From the NCBI GenBank assembly GCA_946902985.2, contig OX336392.1, positions 19,566,716 to 19,630,715 on the forward strand: 64,000 nucleotides of DNA. The letters are read 5' to 3'. The stretch is from Meconema thalassinum. Taxonomy: Eukaryota; Arthropoda; Insecta; Orthoptera; Tettigoniidae. Of this stretch, positions 32,111 through 43,324 are shown piece after piece. Position numbers and translations under genes: made by a program. The notes under the pieces were generated by a model, which had not been told where the DNA came from, searched no databases, and saw nothing but the letters and a program-made list of their open reading frames with translations. The stretch's first letter is position 1; every line of letters begins with the position of its first letter.

Positions 32111-32820
32111 ATAAACAGTGTATATATATTATATTTGCGTTTAAGTGTTTTTGTTAGTCATCGTATTCTAATTAAGCCTAAGTGAACAGGATCTGAGGAT
32201 GAACGCTTGACTTTCAAATCTTGTCATCCAATTAAGTAGGTATTTGTCCATAAAAGCGTGTTAGTTTGTATTAATATTTTGTTTTATTACCCTACTTCTC
32301 ACATTTTGCAAAAATGAGGAAAAAGTAGACTTATGAGATCGATCCGGGAAAATGTGTGTCTGTCTGTCTGTCCTGGCTGTGTGTCCCCCCCTATCAACTC
32401 CTAAACAGCTGCAGCAATCAAAACCAAATTTAGTATGAGTCAAGATGTGCACCGGAATATCTCACGTCCATATTTGAAAATGATGTCAGTGCTACCAACT
32501 GCTGAAAAAACGCAATTGAAATTTGAGCTCCATGTTGGATATCATGCAAGGTATGCATGGGAGCTATTCCAAAATTGGCACACATGTAGATAAGACTATT
32601 TCAGTTTAATTTCCAGGAGGCCAACCACGACAGTGTTGCCAAAATAATTTTAAGCCTTCTGATAGGTCCAATGTTTAAATGCATATAACTTCTACACTAT
32701 CAATTGGATTTCAACCAAATTTTGTATGTAATATCTGTACATAAACAGATATGACTGAGCGTATTCTTAAGAGCCACCAGGGCTGCCAACTGTTAATAAT
32801 TGCTCTCTCTATTTTTTAAA

Positions 32821-35800
32821 TCTTAACTATCACCTGGCAGTAGGTATAAAATGCACCCGACGTCAGGCTGGGGCGACAGGCTGGTTGGTTTAATCTTTGT
32901 CGCAACTAATGGATCATGACAACCTCATCTGTATTGGTAAATGCTAGTACGTGCGTCGGCCTCGTCTGACTGCAGTGCATGGCCGAGGGTACTGGATCAA
33001 GAGTTCACCGCTACGTATTGCTACGTTGAACATCGGAACTCTTACAGGACGAAGCCGAAAACTAGCAGATATGTTCAAAAGACGGAAAGTGGACATTGCC
33101 TGCATTCAAGAAACTCGTTGGAGAGGACAGAAATCTCGTGAAATAGGAGATGGATACAAGCTCATCTACCATGGGACAAGCAACCGAAATGGGGTTGCTG
33201 TTGTTGTTTGTGCCAACTTAAAGGATCAGGTAGCAGAGGTCAATCGACAGTCAGACCGCCTCATGACTGTCATCATAGATATGCCATCTTGTCGCTTACA
33301 CATCATTAGTGCATATGCCCCACAAACTGGCTGTGATGAGAGTGAGAAAGAAAGGTTTTGGCAAGAACTCCAGGATCTTGTCTTGTTGTACCCAGAGGAG
33401 GAGTTCTTACTCGTATGTGGTGACTTAAACGGACATGTTGGTCAAAATAAGAATGGTTATAGTTGTCATGGACGAAATGATGACGGATGCCGAGTCCTTG
33501 ACTTTGCAGAAGCAAACAGCCTTCTCATAAGCAACACTTTCTTTAAGAAGCGCACCAGTCATCTCGTAACATACGCCAGTGGTGACAGCAGAAGCCAGAT
33601 CGACTTTGTACTGTTACGGCGATGTAACTTCCGAACAGTCTTAGATGTGAAGGTTATACCTTCCGATTGTGTTGCCACGCAACACAAACTACTCATTGCT
33701 GAACTGAGGATCAGTAAGCGCAGGATAGGTGGATGTACAAGAGTCTCAACAAAAGTAAAGTGGTGGAAACTACGCGACCAGAAATCAGCATTGGTTAACA
33801 GTATAACATTTCCTCTTGTCATTCCAAATTCCATCGACACCACATGGACTGATCTCTGTGAGCCAGTCACTACTGCTGCAGCAGAAACATTGGGTACCAC
33901 AAAGCCAGGGCGTCGCCTTATTGACAAGCAGACATGGCTATGGACAGATCAGGTACAAGATAAGGTCCGTGATAAGAAGAATGTATATAAAAGCTGGCTT
34001 TCTCTAAAGACAGATCTGAGCAGAGAAAGGTACGTCACTGCTAAACGAGAGGCAAAGAAAGCCGTGGCTTAAGCAAGAGCCAACCACTACAACAACCTCT
34101 ATCTTAACTTGGACACCAAAGATGGTGAAAAGGATATTTACCGTCTGGCCAAAGCCCGAGCAAGAACAGCAAGGGATATTGAACACTATGTGTGCATAGA
34201 GAGCAAGGAAGGCCAAAGACTACACAACAAACATGCTATTCTCAAGCGTTGGAAAGAGCATTTCGAGGAGATCTCATACATAGAGTTTCCGCATCCAACA
34301 ATCCCAGAAGGTGTCCCAACTAGTGGGCCTATCCCCCAAAATCACTCCACAGGAAGTTACCACTGCCCTAAAAAGCATGAGAAACCATAAATCTCCTGGG
34401 CCAGACAACCTCCCTGCTGACTTCTGGAAACTTCAAGAACTGCAATCTACTGCGATAGATTGGCTTGTTACCTTTTTCAATGCCATATTGGACTCTGGCC
34501 ACATCCCTATTAACTGGGCTACAAGCATTACAGTGCCGATTTTCAAGAACAAAGAAGACCCAGCGGAATGTTCAAACTATCGCCCAGTACGTCTTCTCTC
34601 ACATACAATGAAGATCTTTGAGAGGATTCTTGATCGACGCCTACGTGCCATCACCGAAATCAGCTCCAACCAGTGCGGGTTTGTCAAGGGGGCTGGAACC
34701 GCTGACGCCATCTTCGCAGCACGGTTACTGATGGAGAAGCACCGTGAGAAAAGAAAGCCTCTGCATATTGCCTTTCTTGACCTTGAAAAGGCCTTCGATC
34801 GTGTTCCTCATGAGTTGATTTGGTATGCGCTCCGCAATCATGGTGTGCCAGAGTCATTTGTAAATGTGGTCAAGATGTTATACACGAACACCAGTAGTAG
34901 AGTACGTTGTGCTGTTGGCACCTCGGAAAACTTTCCTGTAAATGTCGGCGTCCACCAAGGCTCAGCACTATCACCGTCCCTTTTTGTTCTTGTGATGGAC
35001 ACCATCACTCGTGACCTGCAACGGAATGTTCCTTGGACCCTTCTGTATGCAGATGATATAATGGTTGCAGATGACACCCGAGAAAAACTCCAATGTCAAG
35101 TTGAAGATTGGAATAACCGCCTCTCACAGTACGGCTTATGTCTGAATGTGAAAAAGACGGAGTATCTGGAGTTAAACCCAAGCGACGGTACCATTCAAGT
35201 CGCTGGACAAAATCTAGTCAAGACAGAATGCTTCAGGTACCTTGGATCTCGTCTTCAGAGTGATGGCAACTTCAATGATGAAGTAAGAGCCAGGGTAAAC
35301 GCAACCTGGTTGCGGTGGAAGGAGGTCACGGGTGTGCTTTGCGACAAGAAAATGCCACTTCGTCTCAAATCGAAAATATATCGGATAGTGGTACGGCCAG
35401 TTGCGCTGTATGGAGTTGAATGTCGACCATCCGACAAAATTTCAGAACGTCGCCTGCACGCCATGGAAATGAGATTGCTCCGTTGGACAATGGGCATCTC
35501 CCTTATTGACCATGTCAGAAACGACACAATTCGGGAGCAAATGGGTGTCGCCCCAATTGTGGACAAAATGAGAGAGACGGCTCCGATGGTATGGCCATGC
35601 CCTGCGTGCAGCGCCTGATACTGTTAATAACTCTGTCCTTCATTTTGAGGTTGAAGGCCTGCGACCCAGAGGACGACCGAAGCAGCGTTGGCAAGACACA
35701 ATAAATGGTGATTTAAAAATTACCGGCCTAAATCCAGCTGACGCACAAAACCGGACAAAATGGAGGTCAAAGACCAAAAAAAGCGGACCCTGCACCAGCG

Positions 35801-35830
35801 GGACAACGCTAGGAAGAAGAAGAAGAAGAT
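32821..35830 (+). mobile_element. RTE-clade LINE, nearly full length
   Basis: About 3 kb with an endonuclease and RT in one original ORF, ending in a GAA-repeat tail (35813-35828), as in RTE elements. It sits in element B2. No clear TSD; the target appears to carry a small deletion. A TATAAA lies at about 32846, upstream of the ORF, but promoter function is untested. Confidence 0.85.
32951..35822 (+). pseudogene. RTE endonuclease-reverse transcriptase, broken
   Basis: Endonuclease part 32951-34069: IATLNIGTLTGRSRKLADMF, IACIQETRWRG (catalytic Glu), IISAYAPQTG, LLVCGDLNGHVG, SQIDFVLLRR. There is no ATG at the 5' end and a TAG lies just upstream. A TAA stop at 34070-34072 interrupts, then ARANHYNNLYLNLDTKDGEK continues in frame. 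A frameshift near 34330 leads into the RT (34311-35618): HKSPGPDNLPADFWKLQ, SNYRPVRLLSHTMKIFERIL, FLDLEKAFDRVPHELIW, VGVHQGSALSPSLFVLVMD, LLYADD. A further shift near 35580 leads into RRLRWYGHALRAADTVNN and RGRPKQRW. So every domain is present and three lesions plus the missing start inactivate it. Same family as 21840-22935. Confidence 0.92.
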
Positions 35831-36649
35831 GCAAGCCAACAGCTTTAAACTATGCACATGTATATTCTGACATTTTAGATTAATTTGGAGTAACTTATAT
35901 ACGTCAGTTCTACCAACATGATTATAAGCCTGCTGATAGTACCAATTTTTAAATACATGTAACTTCTATACTATATGTTGGATTTTAACCAAATTTCGTA
36001 TGTGCTATGTGTAACATATCATATATGACTATAAGTATTGTTAAGATCAATCAGGGCTGCCAAATGTTAATAAATGCTGTCTATATTTTTTTACGCTAAT
36101 ATCAATATATCAGAAAGTATGCAAGCCAACAGCTCTATACTTTGCACACGTATAGCGCCTGACATTCTAGATTAATTTGGAGTAATTAATACAAGGCAGT
36201 GCTGCCAACATGATTCTATGCTTGCTGATATGCCCAATTTTAAAATACATGTAACTCCTATACTAAGAAATGGATTTCATCCAAAATTGGCACAACAAGA
36301 TATCATAATATCTGAGATTATTTCTGACCAGCACACGCATGGTATTGTTGGCAACATGCTTTTACGCGTGCTGATAGATCCAGTGTCTAACTGCATGTAA
36401 CGTCCATTGGACTTCAACCAAATTTTGTATTCTGTACCTTAAGAGGTGGAACTAAGTATATATTCAGTCACCAGGGCTGCCAACTGTAGTGCTCTATTAG
36501 GCTACATTATACCAGGTATATTTTGAACTAATTAGATATTTCGATATTACCAACTTAATTTCGTCATTATTCTAGATAGGTTCACATTCTGTAGAATAAT
36601 TATTGGCATGAAAAGTAGGCTGTATAGTTCATCACGGTTAGTGTTTTCC

Positions 36650-36960
36650 GCCTTATGTGATTGGGCGCAATTTTTGGTTCACCGACTGGAAAGCAATTTT
36701 TCTAGGTTTGTGCCGTGTCTTGTGTGGGGTTTCGCCTAGGACACCAAGCTGGCTCATCAGCGGGCTCTTGGTGTCCCCGCCCGGACCCCACAGGAGTAGC
36801 GAACTGCGCGCTACCTCCCTTTATATGAAGCGCACCTGCGCCTCTTTACTGCGAGAAATAAAAGCTCAAGCAGCCATAACCTCCCTATGAAGGCTTCCGT
36901 AAAGATGGTATATTGGATTTGTTATTTAGCCGTGAAAGCCCATGTAGCACCTTTCTTTAA
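36650..36960 (+). repeat. Repeat H
   Basis: Shares CTAGGTTTGTGCCGTG and TCTTGTGTGGGGTTTCGCC with the minus-strand fragment at 42600-42725. A shorter form at about 27375-27415 reads ...GCCGTGAAAGC without the ~180-bp middle. The middle carries TTTATATGAAG and, 45 bp on, AATAAA, and is bounded by GCCGTG repeats. Possibly a small solo LTR or TRIM; not established. Confidence 0.5.
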
Positions 36961-38217
36961 TCACGATAATTATTCCCACCTCAGACCCTAATATTCCTGG
37001 ACAAGAGCGTTGGAAGGGACAGTAAGTGGTAACGTCAGAAGAGGAAGAAGAAGGTTTCAGAAGATTGAAAACATAACGATTGATAAATCTTATGGAGTAA
37101 TGAAACGTAGTGCAAAAGATCAGATACGATGGAGAGAAAGACAAACCTGCCATTCAGCAGATAAACTAAACTGAACTGATTAACCACGTAAGAGTCGCTA
37201 ACTGGGACAGTTATTCAGCTTTTATGACCGTGTGAGTGCACGCTTGTAGTGAGTTAGCACGTTCCGAAGTGTTGTTTTATTTAAGCTGTGCGCCGGGGAC
37301 TCGTATTGATTTAAACCATTGCGTCGCTTCGTTACCTGCTATTTATTTATTTAGTTTGTTTGCTTCCAGTATCATGACTGATGACACATCACAATTTTTC
37401 CCCTCCCTCTAGTTGGATAATTGGGCAATTTATTTCATCCATGAAGATAAATGGCAGAGGTGCAGTTTTTGAAACTCCTTCAAAGAGAAGTGGCGGAAGC
37501 TAATATAGCAGAATAATGCACCTACTCTTCTTTAAATTGGGATATTATGTGATTCTGTTGGCACAGGCTAGAGTAAAATGTGACTTTTCACCCATGTCAG
37601 CCTCACTCATGGCTGTGATTATATGAAATCTACTGAGGTATGGGTGGTGCTTAGTGATGACATTGAGGGCACAGTCAGTGCCTGAGGATGCTGTGAAAGG
37701 TTCTACGTATAGGGTTAGTACTGCTGTACTGACTCAGTGAGGAAAGGAGTGACAAACTACCTCACTCCTCATCTTGCCTTGACTTGACTTGACTTATGCC
37801 CTACCATCAACAGTGCAATACGGGGGGCTGATCCAAGAACTAAACTTCAAGCGTAATGACATATGGCCTGATTTCTATTCCACAGAAGCTCTTATGTCGA
37901 CGGACTTGATGAATGTCAACTTTGAGCTACGGCATACGATCACCCGTTTTGAAGTCCATGGTTTTCATTTTAAGATATACTCAAGAAGAGGGTTTCATTA
38001 CCCAGGCCCCCAATGCACCGTGAAAGTGCTTATGACAGATATCACGCCATTTCCTGCGCCCAGAGGAAAGTATCGCTAACACGCTTCTGCTGCGAATAAC
38101 TATATAGCTAACAGAACCAGTCAAACTCTTTGTATTCAGACATTTTGATGGATAAGATATAAGTTATCAGTATTAGTTTTGTATCTCGGCATGGCTATTG
38201 GCTGGAATAAATGACTA
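36961..38217. other. Unassigned; one unexplained ORF
   Basis: Includes GAGGAAGAAGAAGG near 37037 (possible LINE tail), a TTGACTTGACTTGACT stretch near 37777-37794, and a plus-strand frame 37789-38079 whose translation (LMNVNFELRHTITRFEVHGF, KIYSRRGFHYPGPQ) matches nothing I recognise. No splice or promoter context supports it as a gene. Confidence 0.4.
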
Positions 38218-38630
38218 TTACTTATGTCCTGTGTCCCCTTCCGGAGCAAAGGGCTGCAACAAAGATCCTCCATTGGTCTCTCCTCATGGCATCTGTTGGA
38301 GATCTGCCCAGGATGTGCCTTCTTCCCTCATCTCTTCCTCCAGGTCACCTTAGGTCTCCCCCTATTCTTGTTCCTTGCGGGTTCCATCTTTCTCTATGGC
38401 ATCCTCTTTCCTCAGACCTATCCATCCCCATTTTCTCCGTTTAATCTGATATTTCATGTGGGTCTCTCCTGTCCTCTTCAAGAGTTCCTCGTTTGTGATG
38501 GTCTCTGGCCAATGTATCCGCAGGATTCTTAGAGGCAACGGTTGATGAAAACCTGCAAACTCCTGTTGATCTGTGTGGTTGCTTTCCAGGTCTCGCATCC
38601 ATACAGGAGGACTCACCTTGCCTAGTACGC
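38218..38630 (-). pseudogene. LINE RT C-terminal fragment
   Basis: Minus-strand reading: YGCETWKATTQINRSLQVF, LRILRIHWPETITNEELLKR, MKYQIKRRKWGWIG, LRKEDAIEK, then decayed arginine-rich 3' sequence. This is the familiar thumb and C-terminus of a widespread non-LTR group, split among frames, with no palm or endonuclease. Clade not decided. Confidence 0.75.
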
Positions 38631-38683
38631 CTCATTATAGCACTCCCTTGGGTTTCTGTGGGGTTCTACCCACATAATCTACG

Positions 38684-38938
38684 GTGGTACTTTTTGAGGA
38701 TCCGACCACTGGTCAGACTACCCAAACACAGAGAGACGGATGTGACTCTGACGAGGTACTTCAGCACAAAGATCTTGCCGATACTCACTTAAGGATGCGT
38801 CTGATATGGGAAGAACTACTGACGAAGAAAGATCAGGTCACCCTCGAAGGAGTTGAAGCAAAAATTCTGGAAAATAATAATGGGCATTTCAATGTACAGT
38901 ACACGCACTCCCGTTTGACGTATGATAAAATAGGATAA
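38684..38938 (+). other. Open frame of unknown nature
   Basis: The 84-codon frame contains a helical, charged stretch (TKKDQVTLEGVEAKILENNN) and ends just before repeat E. I do not recognise it. It lies between LINE debris and a repeat, with no promoter or splice evidence, so it may be random or part of an unknown transposon. Confidence 0.25.
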
Positions 38939-38954
38939 AACTACCACTCCGCCC

Positions 38955-39830
38955 AGGGACTCACATCTAGTGGGACGTGGGTTGGCGACCACGGGACCCC
39001 AGCTGAGTCCAGCATTGCTTCCAGTTACTTGTGCCGGGCTCCTCTCCGTCTTTTTTCCTATCGACCTCTCTTGGTCAACTCTTGTTCTTTTCCGACCCCG
39101 ACGGTATTAGGGTATCCGAGGCCTAGGGAGTCTCTTCCTTTCCCACCTTCATTGGCTCTTCCCTCATCTTTACTTATCCCTCATTCTTCTAGGAATCAGC
39201 CTTCTTTTTCTTTATAATTCCTCTCTCTTTAAGATTCCCGCACTGTTTTTGTGAATACTTTGACTATACACTACATTTTGTAGGTATTTTCAATCTAAGT
39301 TGCATTTTGCGAGTATTGCCAACCTCAATTGCAGTTTGTAAGGATTGACAATGTAAATTGTTTTTAGTAGGTCTTTTAATGTAGGGGTACCTTTTTTGTG
39401 GGTTTTCTGAATTTCAATTGCATTTTGTATCTTCAACCTTAACTGCATTTGCAAGTATTTTTAAACTAAATTGCGTTTTGTAGGATGGACATTTTGTAAG
39501 TATTTTGATTCTCAATTGCATTTTGTGAGTATTTTGAATCTAAATTACATTTTGTAAGTATTTTCAGTCAAAATTGCATTTTGTAAGTATTCTGAATATC
39601 AATTGCATTTTGTAAGTATTCTGAATCTCAATTGCATTTTGTAAGTACTTTAAACCTAAACTACATTTTGTGAGTAGTTTCAATCTGAGTTCCATTTTGT
39701 GAGTATTTTCAGTCTAACTTAATTTTCGTTCTGGTTTCCATTTCACTGTCATTTTCGCCATCACCCAGACCATTAGGGGCCGATAACCTAGATGTTGGGC
39801 CCCTTAAAACAACAACTATCATCATCATCT
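38955..39830 (+). repeat. Repeat E, second long copy
   Basis: Head GGGACTCACATCTAGTGGGA, body with GACCCCGACGGTATTAGGGT, minisatellite at 39255-39720, tail AGGGGCCGATAACCTAGATG and TAAAACAACAACTATCATCA. Confidence 0.8.
39255..39720 (+). repeat. ~29-bp minisatellite inside repeat E
   Basis: Copies of ATTGCATTTTGTAAGTATT plus a short spacer, about fourteen units, orthologous in position to 1140-1795 but shorter. Confidence 0.8.
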
Positions 39831-40263
39831 CTATATGACACGTCGGTCTGGGTATTTTTATACAATCTACTTCTATAAGCTAATTGCGTTCAGTGCTCCG
39901 AACAATTCTCAGGAAATTCGTGTTGTAGTTGCTTTCTAAATAATTATCTGCGACAGAGAGACACAGTGATAATCAATACCGTCACAGGTTTCTGTTCACA
40001 AGTATTGTCTGCAGAATAGCCGAGCTATTTCCAGAAGAATAAGTTACACGCCCATGTTTGGAAATACTTCTTAGATGCATGAAAGTCTAAAGGAGGATTT
40101 GCCCTAAATAGTCATCAATGGCTTCTTCTTATCTTATCCTATCTTATTCTTCTAGCCAACTATTGTAAAAATAAGTCGCTTTCATATAAATGGACCGGAT
40201 TTTATCCAGAATTCTTCGATCTTGACTGCCCACTTTTATGATCAAATAAAAATATATTTTCCT
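39831..40263. other. Unassigned spacer
   Basis: No gene or element recognised. Confidence 0.35.
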
Positions 40264-40276
40264 ACTTTTCTATTTT

Positions 40277-40736
40277 GGTGGTTGGTTCCTCAGTTCAGGG
40301 GCTGCGAGAACGCGGTCATGTAGCCCCGTGTACTTTGGGTGTGTGTAGAATCTGTCTGATAACCGGTGTTAATTGTGATGACTGTATTAATGCTTTAATT
40401 CAAGTAAGGACTGCAGACGACAATTTCAAGTAGTTCCTACTTCCGCTAACGCTACTGTCCACGACACCTAGCTAGCAGACTTGGCTACTAGATGGCATTG
40501 CAGTCGGTACCGGGTGGCGAACGTTGGAACTTATAGAGCGTTATCAAGCTAACCTACAAATTTTGGCTTCACACAAGTGTAGTTAGTGAAAGGGCCTTTT
40601 TCATGCCATAAATCTATGACATGGGACCACTGGCCTTATTTTCCCTCCGAAGGAAGGCATACTGAGAGATTTTTAACGCTCTAAAATCCGTCGACTTCGG
40701 GTTTGAACCCGCGAACTTGGGCATAGAAGCTCAGCA
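40277..40736 (-). mobile_element. SINE-C, 5'-truncated, perfect 13-bp TSD
   Basis: Flanked by ACTTTTCTATTTT at 40264-40276 and 40737-40749. Lacks the outermost part of the tRNA-like head; otherwise collinear with 26293-26768. Confidence 0.9.
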
Positions 40737-40789
40737 ACTTTTCTATTTTCGTTTTACTATTTCAATTGACTTTATTTTAGGTATCCATT

Positions 40790-40930
40790 GTTATGTAGAC
40801 GTTACAAACCCCCAGTCTTTGATCCAGGCGAATTAGCCGTAGTAGATAAAAATCCCCTCGACCCGGGAATTGAGCTCGGGACCTCTCAGGCCAAAGCCTG
40901 GTATGCTAACCAATTAGCCACAAGCCTGGA
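40790..40930 (-). repeat. tRNA-derived SINE of another family
   Basis: Minus strand shows an A-box-like TGGCTAATTGGTTAGCATAC and a B-box-like GAGCTCAATTCCCGGGTC. The head resembles a tRNA but the downstream sequence is non-tRNA; not judged a functional tRNA gene. Confidence 0.5.
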
Positions 40931-41139
40931 CTCTACGCACGAGGTGAACTGACAGGGGCTCACGACTATGGATTTCACGAGTTAACTTCTGGTTTGGGAT
41001 TGTTTTTTCTTGTTTCCAAGTAATTAAGGGATGGGCCCTCTACTCTGCATTCATTTCTTGGTCTCATGTTGTTGCTTTAATTTGTTACGAGCCATTATTT
41101 CCTTGATTAATGGCATTTATTTTTAACATACTTACGCAT

Positions 41140-41900
41140 TCTGTTAAACAGATGCAAGTAGACTTATGAGATCTCCATGGGCCAAATGTCCGTGTGTGTG
41201 TCTGCTCCCCCCCTACCACTATCAATTCCCAAATGACGAAACCGAATTGAATCGAGTTTGGTAGCAGTAGTAAGGGGAACTTCTATGGCATGTTTTACAT
41301 CGCCGTCATCTTAACGAGAATAAAATGGCGGTCATTCGAGTGTTCAATACTTAGGGGGGACTTACACCTTCGACAGCAACAAAATAGTGAATTTTTAACA
41401 TTTATTTTCTTTGCACTGATAAACTGTTTGGAGTTGTCACTTAACCCAGTCTACATACAATAAACACAGACCAACTATTAAATATTTAGAAAATTGCATC
41501 ATCATGGATATATATGCCCACAAAATGGTGGCTGTATATTATACACAAGAATGGGGTTTCCTTAGTAACTCTCGGAAATATTGTTACATTTTTTAAAAAT
41601 GTGTTCCTAGATGTCATGGCAACAAAATGTACTAGAATGATTGAAATATTTCAAGAAGAAATATTATTTTGAGATTTTTTAAATAATGGGTCTAAAAATC
41701 TATAACATTTTCATAGTAAATAATTTATTATTAATAAACTATAATGGTTAGGGCAAAAATTCTAGTACATTTTGTTGATAACTATCGTAGAAATGTGACT
41801 AAAAATCTTCACTGAAATATCTTTGTAAGTTCATGAGTTATTTGGGAAACGGAATGAAAAATATGCACTTAAGGGAAATAGCGACGAAAATTTCACATGG
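41140..41900 (+). repeat. Degraded family C-like element
   Basis: Contains GTAGACTTATGAGATCTCC, a GT-rich run, CCCCCCCTACCACTATCAATT, ACATCGCCGTCATCTTAACG and AAAATGGCGGTC, as at the start of C1 (55501). The distal part is diverged and no end was found. Confidence 0.55.
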
Positions 41901-42024
41901 TTGGGATGTTCTAACATTCCCCTGCCGCATAAACTCTTTCTTCCTCACCGGATTTCTCAGTGTTTTCCTACAGTCATAGTCTCTTATTTGTTTTAAAACT
42001 AGTTTTCTTTGCTAATGCTAACGA
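41901..42024. other. Unassigned spacer
   Basis: Nothing recognised. Confidence 0.3.
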
Positions 42025-42238
42025 AGAGAAGAGCTAGGTTGGTAGGACACCTAGGAATAGCAAAGTTCGTTATGGACGGAAGGGTCGAGGATACGAACTG
42101 TAGGAGTAAACCAGGTTAGAATATGTTAAACAGATTGCCTTGGATGTAGGGTGTGGCAGCTAAGTACAGATGGAACGATTAGCTCAGGACAGGGAAGCAT
42201 GGAGGGCTGGGAGACTGAAGACTCAAACAACAACAACT
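42025..42238 (+). mobile_element. LINE 3'-end remnant
   Basis: Reads RARLVGHLGIAKFVMDGR, VEDTNCRSKPG and then stops, ending with ACTCAAACAACAACAACT. Counterpart of 8443-8628. Confidence 0.65.
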
Positions 42239-43013
42239 ATTAGATCAAAATATTCCAGCTATATTTTGTGCAAATTTTATAATGCCAGTGCTATCAACAT
42301 AATTCGATAGATAAAGTGAATATTCTAAAAGGGTCAATTTTGAGGAATGGAGATTGCTCATTAAAATGGGCGTTGACAGGAAATTTAATTTTCACTGGGA
42401 GATGTCAGTCATATCGTACTTTTAGTATAAGTTCCGTTCTATTCGAGATATTAAACCAATTCTTTCACTGGATGAAAGAGAAAGTGTTGTTCTATTCGAA
42501 TATGATGTTTTTGAAAAATGTCACTTTTTGGAGCTTAAAGGTGTTGGTCCCCCCTTAAATCAAATACCAACTAAATCAATCATCGGATCTCGAACAAATT
42601 ATGTGGAAATAATCTTCCGCTGATGAGCCAGCTTGGTGTCCTAGGCGAAACCCCACACAAGACACGGCACAAACCTAAAAAACATGCTGAGTTTTAATTC
42701 ACTGGCCATGAAAGCTAATGTACTCGTACAATGATCACATTAGTTGGCATTGAGTTGTTGTCTGGCACCGGCATAAAGATATTCAAACTAGCCCGTTATG
42801 AAACTGGGTCCACGCCCCATTCTTCCATTCTTCTTAGCAAGTCCAAGTTTGAATTCATGCCACACAATTGTTTGCGAAGCGCACTGTTCCTGCAGCATGT
42901 TGGACAGAGCACTGGAACACGTCCCATAACACCTGCGTCAACACTTCGTACGTCGTAAACCCTGCCTGTTGCCAGACATTCGGTCCCATACATTACGCTA
43001 CCTCGATTTGAGA
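42239..43013. other. Unassigned, with repeat H fragment
   Basis: 42600-42725 is a minus-strand fragment of repeat H (complement of GGTTTCGCCTAGGACACC). The minus-strand frame 42796-42993 is open but unrecognised. Otherwise nothing identified. Confidence 0.4.
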
Positions 43014-43168
43014 CGGCTTAGTTGGTAGCATGGTGAGATTCTATGCCCAAGGTTGCGGATTCAAACCCGGCCGAAGCCGTCGGATTTTTTAAAAGCGTTA
43101 AAATCCCTCAGTATGCCTTCCTTCGGAGGGGAAGTAAAGCCGGCGGTCCCATATCATAGATGTATGGC

Positions 43169-43173
<5 letters not shown>
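43014..43173 (+). mobile_element. SINE-C head fragment
   Basis: Plus-strand head: GGTAGCATGGTGAGATTC, GGATTCAAACCCGGCCG, then TATGCCTTCCTTCGGAGGGG. The body is replaced by a (TCTA)n run immediately downstream. Confidence 0.75.

Positions 43174-43222
<49 letters not shown>
43169..43222 (+). repeat. (TCTA)n microsatellite
   Basis: About thirteen ATCT units. Confidence 0.95.
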
Positions 43223-43223
<1 letters not shown>

Positions 43224-43312
43224 GTATGGCTTTTAGTGCCGGGAGTGTCCGAGGACATGTTCTGCTCTCCATAGCCTGTAGCTGCATCAAGCGGACACCC
43301 CTAGGGTGAGCT
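43223..43312 (-). repeat. SINE-5 3' fragment
   Basis: GTATGGCTTTTAGTGCCGGG and GTCCGAGGACATGTTC match the low-coordinate end of SINE-5 at 57421-57786. Confidence 0.7.
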
Positions 43313-43324
43313 ACAAGTTCCGTT

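Larger units (their letters stand above)
32288..36645 (+). mobile_element. Element B2 (family B), split by an RTE LINE
   Basis: Left arm 32288-32820 (CCTACTTCTCAC hairpin, GTAGACTTATGAGATCGATC, (GTCT)n, CCCCCCTATCAACTCCTAAA). Right arm about 35831-36645, ending CTGTATAGTTCATCACGG. It is the reverse counterpart of B1 (8869-9955), which lacks the insertion. The CTGCCAAC-type module recurs every ~145 bp and neighbouring modules pair into ~290-bp dimers (compare 35829-36095 with 36117 onward). Roughly 25 bp expected at the insertion point from B1 (an AATACCAATATATCAG block) are missing. Confidence 0.8.

Noticed and set aside
42796..42993. Minus-strand frame beginning MYGTECLATG as a LINE RT piece
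   Set aside because: Only the first residues resemble the RT 'YGTECW' motif; the rest does not fit any RT region.
43169..43222. SINE-C tail of TCTA as element-specific feature
   Set aside because: Other SINE-C copies do not end this way; it is a local microsatellite expansion.
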